From Nothophaeocryptopus gaeumannii (taxonomy: Eukaryota > Ascomycota > Dothideomycetes > Mycosphaerellales > Mycosphaerellaceae): a stretch of DNA of 64,000 nucleotides. Made by a program: the position numbers and the translations under genes. Under the pieces are notes generated by a model that did not search any database, was not told the origin of the DNA, and saw only the letters and a program-made list of their open reading frames with translations. The stretch lies in assembly GCA_031771865.1 (NCBI GenBank), contig JASISA010000036.1, positions 930,001 to 994,000 of the forward strand, read 5' to 3'. Positions 52,271 through 64,000 of this stretch are shown in pieces (positions within the stretch are counted from its first letter, which is position 1; each line of letters opens with the position of its first letter).

Positions 52271-54250
52271 ATTGGGCAGTCACATGTGAGATGGGGTGAG
52301 GTGGAAGGCGTAAGCGAAGGCTGACAGGCACGACAGAATCAGGCTCAGCGCCCAGCATGGTGCATCAGGATTGGCCCCGCGCCGCCTGCAGGTACGTCTT
52401 CCTCGAGGCGCTTCAGGCTTGAGACACGGGTCGAGAGGTGGGAGAACTCAGAAACCACGCGACGGAGCGGAGGGAGCGGAGCGCTGTGGAGAAAAGACGA
52501 CGTGTTTGTCTTCCTGGCATTGCTACATACGGAAACGTGATGAGGTTTGTCGAACTACTCCTGAGCATTTGTTGAAGTACATGTCCATTTCGTTTCTGTA
52601 TCTCAACACTACACGCCTCGGTATTGGGCCAGAGTCTACACCGCTATGATGGCGAATTCGTTGGCCTCTCAACTGCAGCATCCTCAGGATTGCTGTAATT
52701 ACTCCATTGAACCGGCGCTGCTGTGCCGCGTCTTAAGCGTGTGAGAACGCATAAGCGAAGAATGTGTGCTCGAGCAGATGGCAGCGCAGCCTCGGAACAA
52801 CGTGCATGATCTAGTCTTCTGCTCTGCGTATTGCATACCAAGGCTACTGCAACGAAGATATGCTTAAATGGAAAATTCTTCTCCAAGCATTAAGCCCACC
52901 GGCTGTATTTATTACCGTGACTATATGAGCCTGCATGAGGAGTGATTGTGTTCTCGAGGTGTGTCAGTCTTCACTTTATTACACGACATCTTCTACGTGA
53001 GGTCAGCGCACGAGGTTGGAGGATCGAGATTCTTTGGTTGAAGTAGATTGGCTTCCGCCGCGCGCGTGCATCTCGTTGTCAATGTCTCTGTCCGAGCCGT
53101 AACCGCTCGACCATGCTGCTCTCGACAAGCGTTCCAATAGACTGACTCGGGCTCGGCCATCTTTGTTCCGATCAGCAGACTCGAGATGCTTCTATCGGCG
53201 GTTCGTGGCTGCTGTCAAGCCTCCTTCGAGCTTGGCTGTGTTCAGGTCCACGTGCTGCGGTCACACGGCGCCTTCTAGGTGAGAATAGGGGGCAGCGTAG
53301 GAGCATCTGTTGATCATCAGATCCCAGTACTCATGTAGATTACCAGTGTCCTGAAGTGATCACGAGCACATCCGGAGCACATCCGGCCATCGCTGTTATC
53401 TACCGACAGCGCTGTTGCTGGTCTAGCCTTCAATTCTCCGGAGGTGGCGGAGCGCCAATGTACAGCTAATGCAGACTGATGCAGCTGCTGTGTACAGGTG
53501 GTGCGCTGGGAACGAGCACACATTCGCTGTGTTGTGCCTGTAGCTGCGCTGTACTTTGCATCGAGTACAGAGGGGCCATTGGCTTCGATCGACACCGCTG
53601 TCTTTGCAAGCATTATCGAAATTGCCTTGTACTGCCGTACCGTGCTGGATTCCGAGCTTCCCTATCTAAAGTACCTATTGCTGTTGCTATCATCTGCTAC
53701 GAGATGACGACGATCAGCCTCCCTATTGGAGGTGGGGGGCGCTTCATTTCCTAAGCTCTGCCTCGTGGACAACTCTGATGAGCTGACGGAACGATTGGCC
53801 ATAGGAGTGCCAACTCAATGCGGTTGGCAGTTGGCAGACAGCTCCAGGGACGTGAAACGGACCCCTCCAGATGGTGGGCGCGTCGCGGGACGGAGTGCAG
53901 AGAGCTGTCTGTGTAAAGCGCCAAAGACGGTGTTTCAGTGCAGATTGCACCGGCTCGTTGCCTACGTACCTTACGGGCTGGCTGTCTCCGACTCTGCTGC
54001 TACGTCGGCGGCAACCGGCAGCGGAAGTCCGCTTGTGTGTGTGGTGACAACGTGTCCAGATGGCGGAGACAAAGAACGAGGTCATCGGGGTGTTTTGCAC
54101 CATCTGTCGCAATCAACAATGCGCGCCAGTCGGAATGGGAACTGGGCGAGATTGATGAATGACGAGAGCGGTCACGCTTCCAGAACCACCCGGTACAGAT
54201 ACGCGTTCGTAAGCTTCGAGCTTGGTCACTAGCGTCTAAGATTAAACCAT
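52271..54250. other. Gene-poor interval
   Basis: Frames such as 52371..52649, 53479..53754 and 53726..54232 (+) overlap minus-strand frames and carry no recognisable domain. No gene, tRNA or repeat family was identified. Confidence 0.45.
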
Positions 54251-55658
54251 GGCAATGGGGCCGGTGCGCGCTTAGCCGCATGCAGCTTAGTCGTTGCGCA
54301 GTGGATCGCGATTGGACGATTGGGCGACTCGCCTTCCAGCACCTTCTTGTTTCCCGTGCTGCCCGCCGTCGCTACTGCCCACCTGTGCCTGTCAACACCT
54401 CTGCCACTGCCACACCGCTTCCCACCACGACTCTCTACCACTCCACTGTACACTTCTTCTTTAACATCGCTGCTGCCGCCCGGCTGCCATTGAGACTCTG
54501 ACCTGCACGGCGACGCTCTCTATCCTGTCCTATTCAGCAACGATCGCTCCTTCCGGATTCGACGTCTTGCACTGAGCTCCGGGTCTGTCATCCGAAGTAA
54601 TCGCGACACAGCATTCCAGGTTGCTCCTGCGGCAACTGACTGCCTGCCTGCCTGCCTGTTGCGTGCGATTACGACCCTGCCTCCACATCGACCTTTCCAA
54701 CTCCCTTCGATACACTCACAACACCTACGACACCTTCATCCAACTCGCCATCCTCAGAGCACCAGATGTGATACACAGCAACAGGGTCATCCCGTAGCAA
54801 CAGCTGATCAACATCTGCCATTGCCCGGGATCCGTCCTTCCACCCTTCGTCATTGGCCAAAGACATCCACGCAAGCTCCACGATCAGACTACACCATACC
54901 TGCCACGGTCCGTGCCTCTTGCAATAGCTAGCTGCCTGGCCCCTCGCAGCGTTCTATATACTTTAACAGGGCCCGGAACACAGAGTACTGCTGGTCCTTT
55001 GATGCACGACAACGACTAGCTACCGCCCCCAACCTCAGGCAATACTGCCCGCCAGGGCCCTCGACACACGACTGCCACCACTCTTCTTGAACCCGCCTCT
55101 CTTCTCGACTCACATACCACCTCCTGACTCAGCTTCGACCTCACTCCACCGACCACTACTCTTCTGTGTCATATATTCCACCATATACTTGCTTTCCGAT
55201 ACCGACAACCACCACCACCGACTTGCTTTGCCTGCTTTCTCCTTTTGACGAACCGTAACGACCATCTATTCGCCGACTACTACGACCAACCACCACCACT
55301 ACTATTCTGCTCCTTGACGGACGCGAACCCGCACGCCATACGCGCGTGCGCACCCAGCGAACAAAGAACTACTACCGCACGATCCGCATCTGCAAATACG
55401 TGCAAATGATAAAATCGACGATCCTTACCTTCCTTTGAACACGCACACCACCTGCAAAGGAACGACTTGTTTTTGGAGCGAGCAAGCGTCTGAGCGATTT
55501 TCTGTATTGCTATCTTGGAACGACACCGGAGTTTGAGAAGGAGAGACTTGACAAGGAGTTGCACTGGGAAAAAAAGTTAACGACCTGTTGTTGGCGCGAC
55601 TAGACGTTTCCATTTGTTTGTTTACGAACTACACCACTTTCTTCCGGAATATCACCCC
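54251..55658 (+). promoter_or_regulatory. Long pyrimidine-rich leader/promoter of the kinase gene
   Basis: The 1.4 kb before the kinase ATG is strongly C/T/A-rich on the plus strand, has a (TGCC)4 tract at 54641..54656, and contains upstream ATGs with short frames (for example 54280..54501). The texture suggests a long 5' untranslated leader rather than coding sequence. The transcription start is not determined. Confidence 0.5.
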
Positions 55659-57731
55659 ATGGCCTGTATGCGAGATGGCTTTGAACAAGGACGCCCTCTC
55701 GATAATGGACGGTTTATAACCGTATCACCCCTCAACCATGGATCCTTCGGTATGGTACTGGCCGCCAGAGATACTGTCACGGGAAACGATGTCGCCATCA
55801 AATGCATCACCAAACCTGACGCCAATACCACTTGTCCAGCTGCCATTGCTACCGACGACCGCTCTGAAGAGCTGGCCATTCATGCCCGTCTTGCTGAGCA
55901 CCCAAACATTGTCAACGTGATGCACAGCTTCCAGTCGGAGAACCACCGCTACATGGTATTGGAGCTCTGCAGTAACGGTGACCTGTACGAGGCCATCCGC
56001 TTGGGCAAGGGACCATTGGAGACTGAACACGTGCGAGAGTTCATGCTGCAGCTCGTCAGCGCTGTCGAGCACATGCACAACCGAGGCGTCTTTCACCGAG
56101 ACATCAAGCCTGAGAACATTTTCTTGACCTCGGACGGTATCATGAAGCTTGGCGATTTTGGTCTCGCAACGACCGACACCTGGTCCACCGAGTTCGCCGT
56201 CGGGTCTGACCGCTACATGGCTCCTGAGCAGTACGACGCTGGTGTTTACGGCTATGGCTATTCTCCAGCGTCTGCCGACATTTGGGCAATTGGCATTGTG
56301 TTGCTGAACGTATTGTTCCAACGCAACCCGTTCGCTACGCCAACTCCCAAAGATCCATTGTTCGACGACTTTGCACGGGATCGCCAGAGTTTGTTCGACG
56401 TGTTCCCGAACATGTCACAAGACACCTACAACGTTTTGCAGCACTCTCTGGCTTTGGACCCTGCCAACCGTTCCCTTGCCGCTGTTCGAGAATCTTTGGA
56501 AGCAGTTGTTAGCTTCACGACTGATGACGAGAGCCTTGACGATTTCTGTACAGACCAGGGTACCGACATGGTTCCTGTTGCTACCGCCGCCCGCGAGCCA
56601 CTACGCACGCCTTCTCTGACCAGCCCGAATTTGACCAACGGAGAGTCCTTCCCATGGACATCAGCGCTGCTTAAGACGCCTCAGAAGCCCACACGCCAGC
56701 TGTCTACCATTCACGACGAGGACATGGATTTGTTCCCAGAGTCTGGCAACAACTCGGAATGGCAGTACGTTGATGCCGACGAGGCATCGCTGTCGTCCAA
56801 TTTGGACTCTGGTCTTGGATTGTCTTACAAGTCTACCAAGTCAGCGAAGTCAATGGACACCACTTCGTCCGCCAAGACCAAGCCGAAGTCTGGCTTCGTT
56901 GGGTCTCTGCCGATCAGCTTCTCTCGTCCGTCGGTCAAGCAATCTCCTTACACCGCTAATGGCTTCTCTAAGAGCTGGAGCGATTTGTGGGATGAGGAAG
57001 AGGAAGAGGAAGAGGAGCAGCATAACGACCACTCCTTCGATGATGCAGCCGTTGACGGCATGGACATTGAGCGTGTGAGCACGGCCAAGCCAAGCACACC
57101 TCAGCTTCAGACTATCAAAGAGGACGGTCGTGGCAGTGTCACACCTCGTCAGGCATTCGCTACACTTGATGCTAATGTCCAATCTGGCACACCCTTGAGA
57201 GAGAAGGTCAACATCAACGAGGATAAGCCTGCCCAAGAGCCTCAGAAGGAGCTCACCAAGGTCAAGTCGTCATTCATTTTGGATCGATGGGCTGCTCTTG
57301 GCAACTTCCGCCGTGCGAGACAACAGGAGCCAGCACCAGCCGTTGCTAATGTGACTGCTGTTGCGACACCACCAAAGACAAAGTACTCCGACGCCTTTGC
57401 CAGCTTCACACCTTTCGGCTCCAGCAAGAGGAACAAGACGCAAGCCAAGCAACCCGAGCGCGTCTCATCAGAGCGTACTTCTCATGACCGTACTCCTCAA
57501 TGGCGCCAAGAGCGACATCGATCCTCGTCGTTCAACAGCAGCAAAGTCTGGCAAGAGGACAAGAATTGGCGTGAGCACAAGCATATGCCACAACCGAGAC
57601 CGACGCAGCCACTGCCCGTCGTGCAGGGGCCTAGCGTACAGCGACGTACATCACCCGTGAAGAATTTCCTTGATGACAATTTTCAAGATGAGGATATTGA
57701 GTGGATTGGCTTCCGAGACTTCGAATTGTGA
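55659..57731 (+). CDS. Ser/Thr protein kinase, Ksp1/Ran1-like
   Basis: A single exon of 690 residues from the ATG at 55659 (CACCCCATGG context). The kinase domain spans about residues 18-300: Gly-rich loop LNHGSFGMVLAA (first Gly replaced by Asn), Lys48 in VAIKCI, HRDIKPENIFL (Asp148), GDFGLAT (Asp166) and YMAPEQY. The C-terminal 390 residues are disordered and Ser/Pro/Thr-rich, with an acidic run (DEEEEEEEEQHNDHS) and a conserved-looking end (RRTSPVKNFLDDNFQDEDIE then WIGFRDFEL). Family knowledge: this resembles fungal Ksp1/Ran1-type kinases linked to nutrient signalling, autophagy and filamentation. Activity should be normal because all catalytic residues are present. Confidence 0.9.
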   Translation: MACMRDGFEQGRPLDNGRFITVSPLNHGSFGMVLAARDTVTGNDVAIKCITKPDANTTCPAAIATDDRSEELAIHARLAEHPNIVNVMHSFQSENHRYMVLELCSNGDLYEAIRLGKGPLETEHVREFMLQLVSAVEHMHNRGVFHRDIKPENIFLTSDGIMKLGDFGLATTDTWSTEFAVGSDRYMAPEQYDAGVYGYGYSPASADIWAIGIVLLNVLFQRNPFATPTPKDPLFDDFARDRQSLFDVFPNMSQDTYNVLQHSLALDPANRSLAAVRESLEAVVSFTTDDESLDDFCTDQGTDMVPVATAAREPLRTPSLTSPNLTNGESFPWTSALLKTPQKPTRQLSTIHDEDMDLFPESGNNSEWQYVDADEASLSSNLDSGLGLSYKSTKSAKSMDTTSSAKTKPKSGFVGSLPISFSRPSVKQSPYTANGFSKSWSDLWDEEEEEEEEQHNDHSFDDAAVDGMDIERVSTAKPSTPQLQTIKEDGRGSVTPRQAFATLDANVQSGTPLREKVNINEDKPAQEPQKELTKVKSSFILDRWAALGNFRRARQQEPAPAVANVTAVATPPKTKYSDAFASFTPFGSSKRNKTQAKQPERVSSERTSHDRTPQWRQERHRSSSFNSSKVWQEDKNWREHKHMPQPRPTQPLPVVQGPSVQRRTSPVKNFLDDNFQDEDIEWIGFRDFEL

Positions 57732-60700
57732 GTCTCGTGGTTGCCAATTGTAGTCTGACTCCACCTTCGACCCGGCCTTACTTGTCCAAAAATGTACTTG
57801 ATTTCACCAGAATGGGGCTCTGCAGAGGGACTTGAGATTTTTATGGAAGTTTTGGAAAGGGAATCGCGCTGCATCAAGGGATGGGCGCTTTTGAGACATG
57901 GAAACTGCAGATGATAACACCAACTTATTTCGAACTGGACAAGTAAGCGCAGAGGGCCGAAGAGTCGAGGCAAACTCGTATCTGTAGGACTAGCATCTTC
58001 ACTCCTCGGCGTGGGAGGGACTGCCAATGAACAGATTGTACCACTCAAACATTGAGCAACTTTCCTTTTTCACCTTCTCAAGACTGACTGACAGCTAATT
58101 CTCGTGCCTAAGGCTAAGGCATGGAAGTGGACTGACTGTCTTCTGCAGGCCACTCGCATCATTCTCGGCACTCGCAGCAAAACAACGCACGGCGGAACGC
58201 TCCCCGGCAACCGGTGTTCGATACACCGTCGACTTGCAGCACCTCTAGTGATCTGTTCAGGGTCTTGTTGAGGATCGTCGTGGCACGAGAAAGCTCCTTC
58301 CCTGCTGTGGAGCTATATGAGGTTCAAGCTGAGGCCCGTGCAACTGCAGCTCCAAGCAGAAAACTGGATTTGGGTATGTTCATTACGCGGCTACTTAAGA
58401 CTTGCGAGACAGCAAGACAGGTTGTCGAGCGTAAGGCGTTATACGTAAGCCTTGGCAATTGTTTGAGAGGCTTGCATTTGATAGTAGTGGCGACGTGGGG
58501 AGGGGAGCGAGTTGGTTTGATGGTGATATGATATGATCGGCAATCGCGGGCATCGCACAAGGAATGCGATGCAGAGAAAGTGGCGATAGCCGCCATGAGC
58601 TGTGAGCAGGAAGACTCGGACATGACGTTGAAGAGAGCTGTTGGAAAGGTCGATGCCGGAAAAATGTCCAATGGCTGTGGCTGGGTGAGGAAGAGAGCTT
58701 TTGGTGGGTATGAGCGGAAGCTGGAGGGTCAGTTTCAGCAACACGTCTGCTTGTTTCAGTTGCCTGCGATGCGAAGCAGAGAGGAACGTCATCAGGGTAT
58801 TCGTTTCGATCGACGAGGAGCGATTTTCAAAGTGATTACGCTGCTACTGGTCGTGCGCTGGACAGCGTCACTTGCCAAAAAGTTGTCTCTATGAAGGAGT
58901 CAGTGCTTCGAATGGCTTATCGCCATAGTTACTGCGACTTTTTGAAGCATCCGAGTGTCGTGGCAACATATTGTTGGCCAGGAAGTGCGCTGCTCGACTT
59001 GCTGCCAATGGACAATTGGTCCAGCTATAGCAGCTCAGTACGATTGATCAATGGCCGTTCACTCTACCTCGCTGAGGATGTTCAAGCCCAAAAGCACAAG
59101 TCGGCATTGGTCGGATTTTGAGACCTCAAGCCTGTACAAATTGATGATCCAAGCGAGTAAGGTCGGAGTTCGACACCCGAGAGAACATCCACGGTCAATA
59201 ATATACCATGATTACGTACACCGGATTGATGAGGAGACGATGGGAGGTGCTCCTGACTCATGTCGACTGAACAGCGTGACGTGAACGACGAACCGTGTTC
59301 ACGTTGATAGAGGCATGGTCCTTTAATTGGCACACTGTCATGTGAAAAGCAAGGAAGCTTGCGACAGGTCCCTGAGATAGCATGATCTGAACTCTGCTAG
59401 GACTCACTCTCTCAACAGCTTCGTCTTCGCTTTGCCCTCGTTCTCAACGTACGCCTTCACAGCTGCTTCCTCGCAACCTCATCGACCGTACTTCATCATT
59501 GGATATGGAACACAGAAGCATTTCAATCGCTCTGTTTCGTCCTCCGAAGGAAACTCATAGCAAATGAAGACAATTACTCTATGTTCGCTATCAATTCCCT
59601 CTTGGGACGTTGATTCCCCCCATCGTCGATGCAGTTGATCCCCATACGAGGCATTGACTTTTCTACCCACAACAGCTTAGGATTGTGCGAAGGTTCGTCG
59701 CTCCAAGCTTGCTAGGCCGGACAAGACAAGGGAATGCTTGGGCTCTGACAGACCCTAGTCGTCAACAATAAGCAAACCGGGGGAGGTGTAAGCACAGAGA
59801 GTGTTCTGGAAGCTGCAGGTCGAAGGGGAAACAGAAGTTGGCTTGGCTCCTGCAGTGGATCTTTGGGAATTGATGTCGGTAGTTGTTGCGAGGTAGCAAA
59901 GAGGATATCGCACCGGTACGGAGGTGGGAGGTATCGATTGATGGAAAAGGTGGATGATGGAGTAGGGAGAGAAGAGTCGAGGAGCATCATTTTCGTTTTG
60001 CATGATGGCTGCTTCAGACTTCTCCCTCCTGATAATTGATAAATAAAATGCTCTCAGCGATTATATACCTCCACGTGCTTGAAGGAGTCCAAGTTCTCAT
60101 CCGCACGTCGAATTGGTGGAAGAGTCATGAAGAATCTATGAACATTGTCCTCTTCCACAAGCCTCCGTACGAAATCCAGCGTTTGGTATATCAACCATTT
60201 CCATCTCAAAGAGTATGTGGGCAGAGCCTGCAAGCATTTGTCTGCAGAGGACGAAAAAATGCTCCCTCCACCCAGGCAGTATATGAGACCCCAGGCTTCA
60301 CGTCGTCAGGCTTGCAAGTGGATACGGGTCATGAACCTGTGTCTGCAAGTGTTGAGACACCTATTACGCGGCCAGCAATGTCTTCAAGGACACCTCCCGG
60401 CCTCTCATTACGCCATCTGAGGGCATCATTCATAGATCGTCCTCTCTCATCACAGGCACACGGTCGGATTGTATGCCTTGGGATTAGGAATGATGCGTGG
60501 CCCTCTGGTAATCGACTTCTGCTGTGCTTGCGGTGATGCCATCAGGATACTGGAGCTGCGGCATGTGCCGTATGAGTACTCTGGTGGTGCGGACGAGAAG
60601 CTGGTAGTCGATCTTCCCTCGTGAATTCTCCAAATATACACGAAGCTGTCAAGAGGTCTTTGGTATTCTGGCCTGTCTTCGTGTCGCTAGTAGAGGCAAA

Positions 60701-61125
60701 AGGCATTCTGATCGTTAGTAAAGCATCGATGAGCTTCGTCTTTAGGGGCAGTGTGGGCGGGAGCTGCGAGGTCAGACCCTCTCGATCGACGATGGACTCA
60801 CAATCATGGAATATATACTTCGCATGCAGAAGCCTTATGTAGAGTGACTGCAGTTGACACAACCTACTTTGTCACGAGCAAATGGTATGGAGCTTCTTGT
60901 GGAGCTCGAATTATTCTTCGGAGGCTCTTTATCCAACAAAGTCTATCCTGCAGGTGCAGATTTATTAGGCTGAAGATCTATGCCACGGCTCTGTGCCATT
61001 GAAGCTACAGGATGCTCCTTGGTGCGGGTGAGGCTGCTTCTTGTGGTTACGCAGTCCACGGGTGAGGTATCGCGTCGTCTGGTTAGGTCACGTCTCAACA
61101 GACGCGCCTACTCTGTCGCATTCAG
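57732..61125. other. Gene-poor interval
   Basis: No convincing gene over 3.4 kb. The longest frames (60036..60536, 58214..58531, 58580..58894 on +; complement 60542..60862) have no recognisable domains and no joinable exons. Decayed coding material cannot be excluded. Confidence 0.45.
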
Positions 61126-62196
61126 TTATTGTGATGATCTAGGAACGGAGACGATAGTATCACCTCTGGGACCAGCAGAAGCCTCATACTCTGCGGTCCA
61201 ATTTGGCCAGTCCGGGTCAACAATCCAAGTGCCACGGTCTGGCTGACCTCTTCTGCCCTCCTCCAATCTCCGCCATACTGTACTCACAATCCGCTTTCTG
61301 TCAGGAAGTGCCTTGGCAGTGAGGTAGACGCCTGTGCCTTGTGGTCCGCGCCAGCATTCGATTCCAACTTCGCCCAGTGCGACATTGCGGAGAAAGATGA
61401 CTGTAGGAGAGTCGTCGTCTCCCCATACAGTGCTGTATGAGTCCTGGCCAGGGTAGTAGACGCGCATTTCGAGCTTCTCGAGGTGATGTCGTGGTTCAGG
61501 GCCAAAGCAGCTCCTAACAAGGTCCTCGAGGTGCTTTGTTGAGTCCGGCACGATATTGCCCTGCAGCTTCTCTTGCTTCGGCGCTTCAGCTACACCCATG
61601 CGCGCTCCACGAGTCGGAGAGAAGTTCTTCGGAATGTAGGTTCCTGCTAAGTGTACGCTGTTTGATGGGCGCAGGAGCTGCGGCGTGCTCTCATGGAGGA
61701 TGTGCAGGCCGTAAGGGTATTGCACGAAGAGACTCGTCTCTCTGCGGGTCGGTATGGAGAAGTGGCTCTGGAGCTCATTGTTGATCTGTTTGTTAAGTAG
61801 TGACAAGGTGTGGTAGGCAGTCTTGCTGTTGAAAGCATCTTGCTCTGGAGGATCGATGGTCGCAGGTGTGAGAGGGATGAGTGCAGGCGTCACAGCGGAC
61901 AGCAGTGACGCTCGATAGCGGTTCTCGATGACAGGTTCGTGGTTCTCAGGGATTCCTGGGTAGGGCGACCGCCGTCCTCCATGTAGTCTATGGACGACAT
62001 CTGGGAGAGGCCCGTCGAGTTTGGCGGTGCCGATGGTGATGTGGCGGCAGTCGAGGATGGCGTACGAGTAGATCTCAAGCCTCAGCTCAACCGGCAGCTC
62101 GAGGAATGAGCAGCGCGCACTGTCACTCAGAGTGCTTTGCGCCATGCCTGCTCGCTTCGAAAAGAGTGTGGTCGGTGTGATAGAACTCTGGGTCAT
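61126..62196 (-). CDS. F-box-like / 2EXR-type protein, unknown function
   Basis: A single exon of 356 residues. The F-box-like core CSFLELPVELRLEIYSYAIL lies at about residues 29-48, followed by TLSLLNKQINNELQSHF, the typical second conserved block. The C-terminal part is beta-rich (LEKLEMRVYYPGQDSYSTVW) and ends in a Trp-rich segment (TWIVDPDWPNWTAEYEA). A second Met at residue 18 (MAQSTLSDS) could be the real start. It belongs to the same broad class as the gene at 18469 but shows no close similarity to it. It may be an SCF adaptor; the family is mostly uncharacterised. Confidence 0.75.
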   Translation of the reverse strand: MTQSSITPTTLFSKRAGMAQSTLSDSARCSFLELPVELRLEIYSYAILDCRHITIGTAKLDGPLPDVVHRLHGGRRSPYPGIPENHEPVIENRYRASLLSAVTPALIPLTPATIDPPEQDAFNSKTAYHTLSLLNKQINNELQSHFSIPTRRETSLFVQYPYGLHILHESTPQLLRPSNSVHLAGTYIPKNFSPTRGARMGVAEAPKQEKLQGNIVPDSTKHLEDLVRSCFGPEPRHHLEKLEMRVYYPGQDSYSTVWGDDDSPTVIFLRNVALGEVGIECWRGPQGTGVYLTAKALPDRKRIVSTVWRRLEEGRRGQPDRGTWIVDPDWPNWTAEYEASAGPRGDTIVSVPRSSQ

Positions 62197-64000
62197 TGGT
62201 ATGGTGACCTAGATGAGCTACAGGCGGGCGGAGAGGGGTGAGGCAGCGGGAAAGAATGCTTGACCAAGTTTCCGCCAAGTTTCCCCCCCAGCGCTCCCAC
62301 CACCGCCAGTTGACTCCAATGCCTTCATCTTCAGGCATTCAGTTTCACCTCAAACACGCCTGGCCTCAATTCTCGCTCATATATTGAACTACTTATTGAA
62401 CTACTCATGCTCCCGATTCATCCACATCCGCCATGACATGGTCTGCTCGAACTCAGTCTGGAGATCTACACACGCGCTCATCTGCCTGAAGACGTTGTGC
62501 CGCCGTTGCACGTCAAGGTCCTGCGCGAGTCGTCCATTATGCAGTCCCCAGTCCTTTCATCCTCGCCTTCCACACCATCTCAATACCCATGACCTCTCCC
62601 TCGGACCCAGACCGCGGCAATGGCCCCTGGACGAACGAAGCAGCGGTGGCAAGTCGCGCTCGGGAACACAGTGCTATCTATAACGTCGTTTGACAAGACA
62701 ATATGTTAATCACCGCGGCTTCGCTCCCAGCCCAGCAGCTGTCCGCCATGCAGATATCCCTTCCAAATCGAAGCGCCTGTGTTGGTTGCCTCTCGGCAGC
62801 TCGTCGCATTCGGCCGTGGTATTGCAGGGCTGTCGAGTACAGTGCGACCCAACACTGTCGCACGAGACTATTCTGAGTGACGGCGATCCACGCCAGGCCG
62901 TAGGACAGCAGCTGCTCGTATCGATTCCTGCAGCACCTCGCCGCCGAGTCCGAGTCCAGCCACGAACGACTGCTGTTTGAAACGAACTGCTTGCCGCCGG
63001 CTTCGCTGCGAGACGTGTTGATCAACGCTTGCGAGACGCTTCGAATCGCTCTCCCGTGGCAAGCTGAGATCTGAAGAGACACCAAGGCCACTTCCAGGCC
63101 TATAATCCTAGAAGCTGACAAGCAGGACCAAAGGTTAATCAAACCACGCAGACGGCATGACAAGTCGCAGAATATAGAATATAGAATATCCACCATGCGT
63201 GCTATATGCGCGTTTTGGTCCACGCGAGCTGCACCGTACCTGCAGCCACCGCGGCGGCTTGGGCGAAGCCGAGTGGTGGTCGGGAAGCCTTCCCGCTTCA
63301 ATCTACTGCCTTCGGACCAGGACATCCCTACTCACAATCACCAAACTCTCCCAGACGCGAAGAGGGAAAACACGCTCTCCCGCCTGTTGATGTTTACCCC
63401 AAGCACGCGACGCTTTCCGATGCGCGATTCCGCTGTAGCAATTTCGCAAGGTTTGTACGCACTATTCTACTTTGTTCAATATACCCATGTCAAGACGCGC
63501 TCACAGACTTGACCTCGACTCTGCTATGGCCACATATCGCTTCACCTACAGCCTCTTTCAGCGCACAAAACACGCTCCCTAGTCCGACCTACTCCGTACC
63601 GCTGCTGGCGGATCTCACTGGATCCCTGTTGCATTGCGCGACCCGGACCTGGAACTTGGTGGAACGCTCAACGTGCCCCGGAACCGATAGAAGACTGCAG
63701 CCTTTGCCCACTCCAAACCATCATCGTCAACAGACCTCATTGCGTTTTCGCGTCTGGCTATTCTGGTGCACTGCGACTGGACCTCTGCTGACCCCGCACC
63801 CTTCTGCCAATGGTGATGGCCTCGTGAACGGCGTCCTCGACTGCATTGTTCAGCTTTGACGCGTTCTCGTCTGCATCTATCCGACATGTCAAGCTGATAG
63901 GACGCGTCTTGGAAGCTTCGATCAACTAAAACGAATCACTCGCTGCTGATGAACTGCCTCGCCTAGGCTCTCCTTTGTTCTCCCTCTCAGCGACTACCAC
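62197..64000. other. Terminal interval without a recognised gene
   Basis: Two long overlapping frames exist (63206..63859 +, 217 codons beginning GTG, and complement 62678..63325, 215 codons), but neither has recognisable domains. A duplicated 12-mer TATTGAACTACT lies near 62382-62407, and AATATAG is repeated three times (last copy imperfect) at 63171..63189. The pyrimidine-rich right end may be the leader of a gene beyond the window. Confidence 0.45.

Noticed and set aside
59150..59190. tRNA-like T-loop (GGAGTTCGACACCC)
   Set aside because: No matching acceptor, D-arm or anticodon arm could be folded around it.
62678..63325. 215-codon minus-strand frame as a gene
   Set aside because: No domain, unusual Arg/Ser/Cys-rich random composition, and no supporting splice or start context.
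63206..63859. 217-codon plus-strand frame near the right edge as a gene
   Set aside because: It starts with GTG, lacks any recognisable domain, overlaps other frames, and has leader-like pyrimidine-rich composition.

Overview
This window is nuclear DNA of a filamentous ascomycete, most likely a dothideomycete (the Mycosphaerellales/Capnodiales would fit). The reasons are compact genes with short introns (about 44-60 nt, mostly GT-AG with CTAAC/CTGAC-like branch sites), a class V plus class VII chitin synthase pair with myosin-like heads (a filamentous-fungus trait), and fungal forms of PABA synthase, Scs7-type fatty acid 2-hydroxylase and RBM39-type splicing factor. The species assignment is inference; no rRNA, tRNA, CRISPR array or intact transposon was recognised.

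Layout. 0-8.5 kb: SEC22 R-SNARE (+), a gene-poor 2.9 kb stretch with at most a small candidate gene, intronless bifunctional PABA synthase (-), and a small lysine-rich protein (+). 8.7-13 kb: a protein whose N-terminus copies the histone H3 tail (-), a hotdog thioesterase-like protein (-) and a coiled-coil protein (-). 14.9-23.2 kb: an APC-family permease (+), a BRCT protein (+) followed by a 100-bp duplication across its stop codon, an F-box-like protein (-), a ZZ+PHD zinc-finger protein (+), and a protein built from 27-residue repeats (+). 23.8-30.3 kb: RBM39/SF-CC1 splicing factor (-), fatty acid 2-hydroxylase (-), and an unknown 556-aa protein (+). 31-32.7 kb: an unresolved coding-like region and a frameshifted secreted-protein pseudogene. 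33.1-46.2 kb: divergent class V (-) and class VII (+) chitin synthases. 46.7-50 kb: BET1 SNARE (+) and two related PPxY-containing unknown genes, the second apparently broken. 51-52.3 kb: enolase-phosphatase E1 of methionine salvage with a large insertion (-). 55.7-57.7 kb: a Ksp1/Ran1-like kinase (+) behind a very long leader. 61.1-62.2 kb: an F-box-like protein (-). The remaining intervals look non-coding.

Functional links: the two chitin synthases share a 1.7-kb bidirectional promoter region and belong to classes known to act together in polarised wall growth. SEC22 and BET1, partners in ER-Golgi vesicle fusion, lie about 46 kb apart. The other genes look like ordinary housekeeping neighbours. 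I found no convincing biosynthetic cluster or defence system. The most interesting signals are (1) a 108-codon open frame directly after the class V chitin synthase stop codon, with a thrice-repeated peptide motif whose DNA copies differ almost only at synonymous positions, (2) an exact histone H3 ARTKQT start on an unrelated protein, (3) the 27-residue repeat protein, and (4) two GC-AG introns required to keep genes open. All exon boundaries are my manual reading, checked for frame consistency but not against transcripts.
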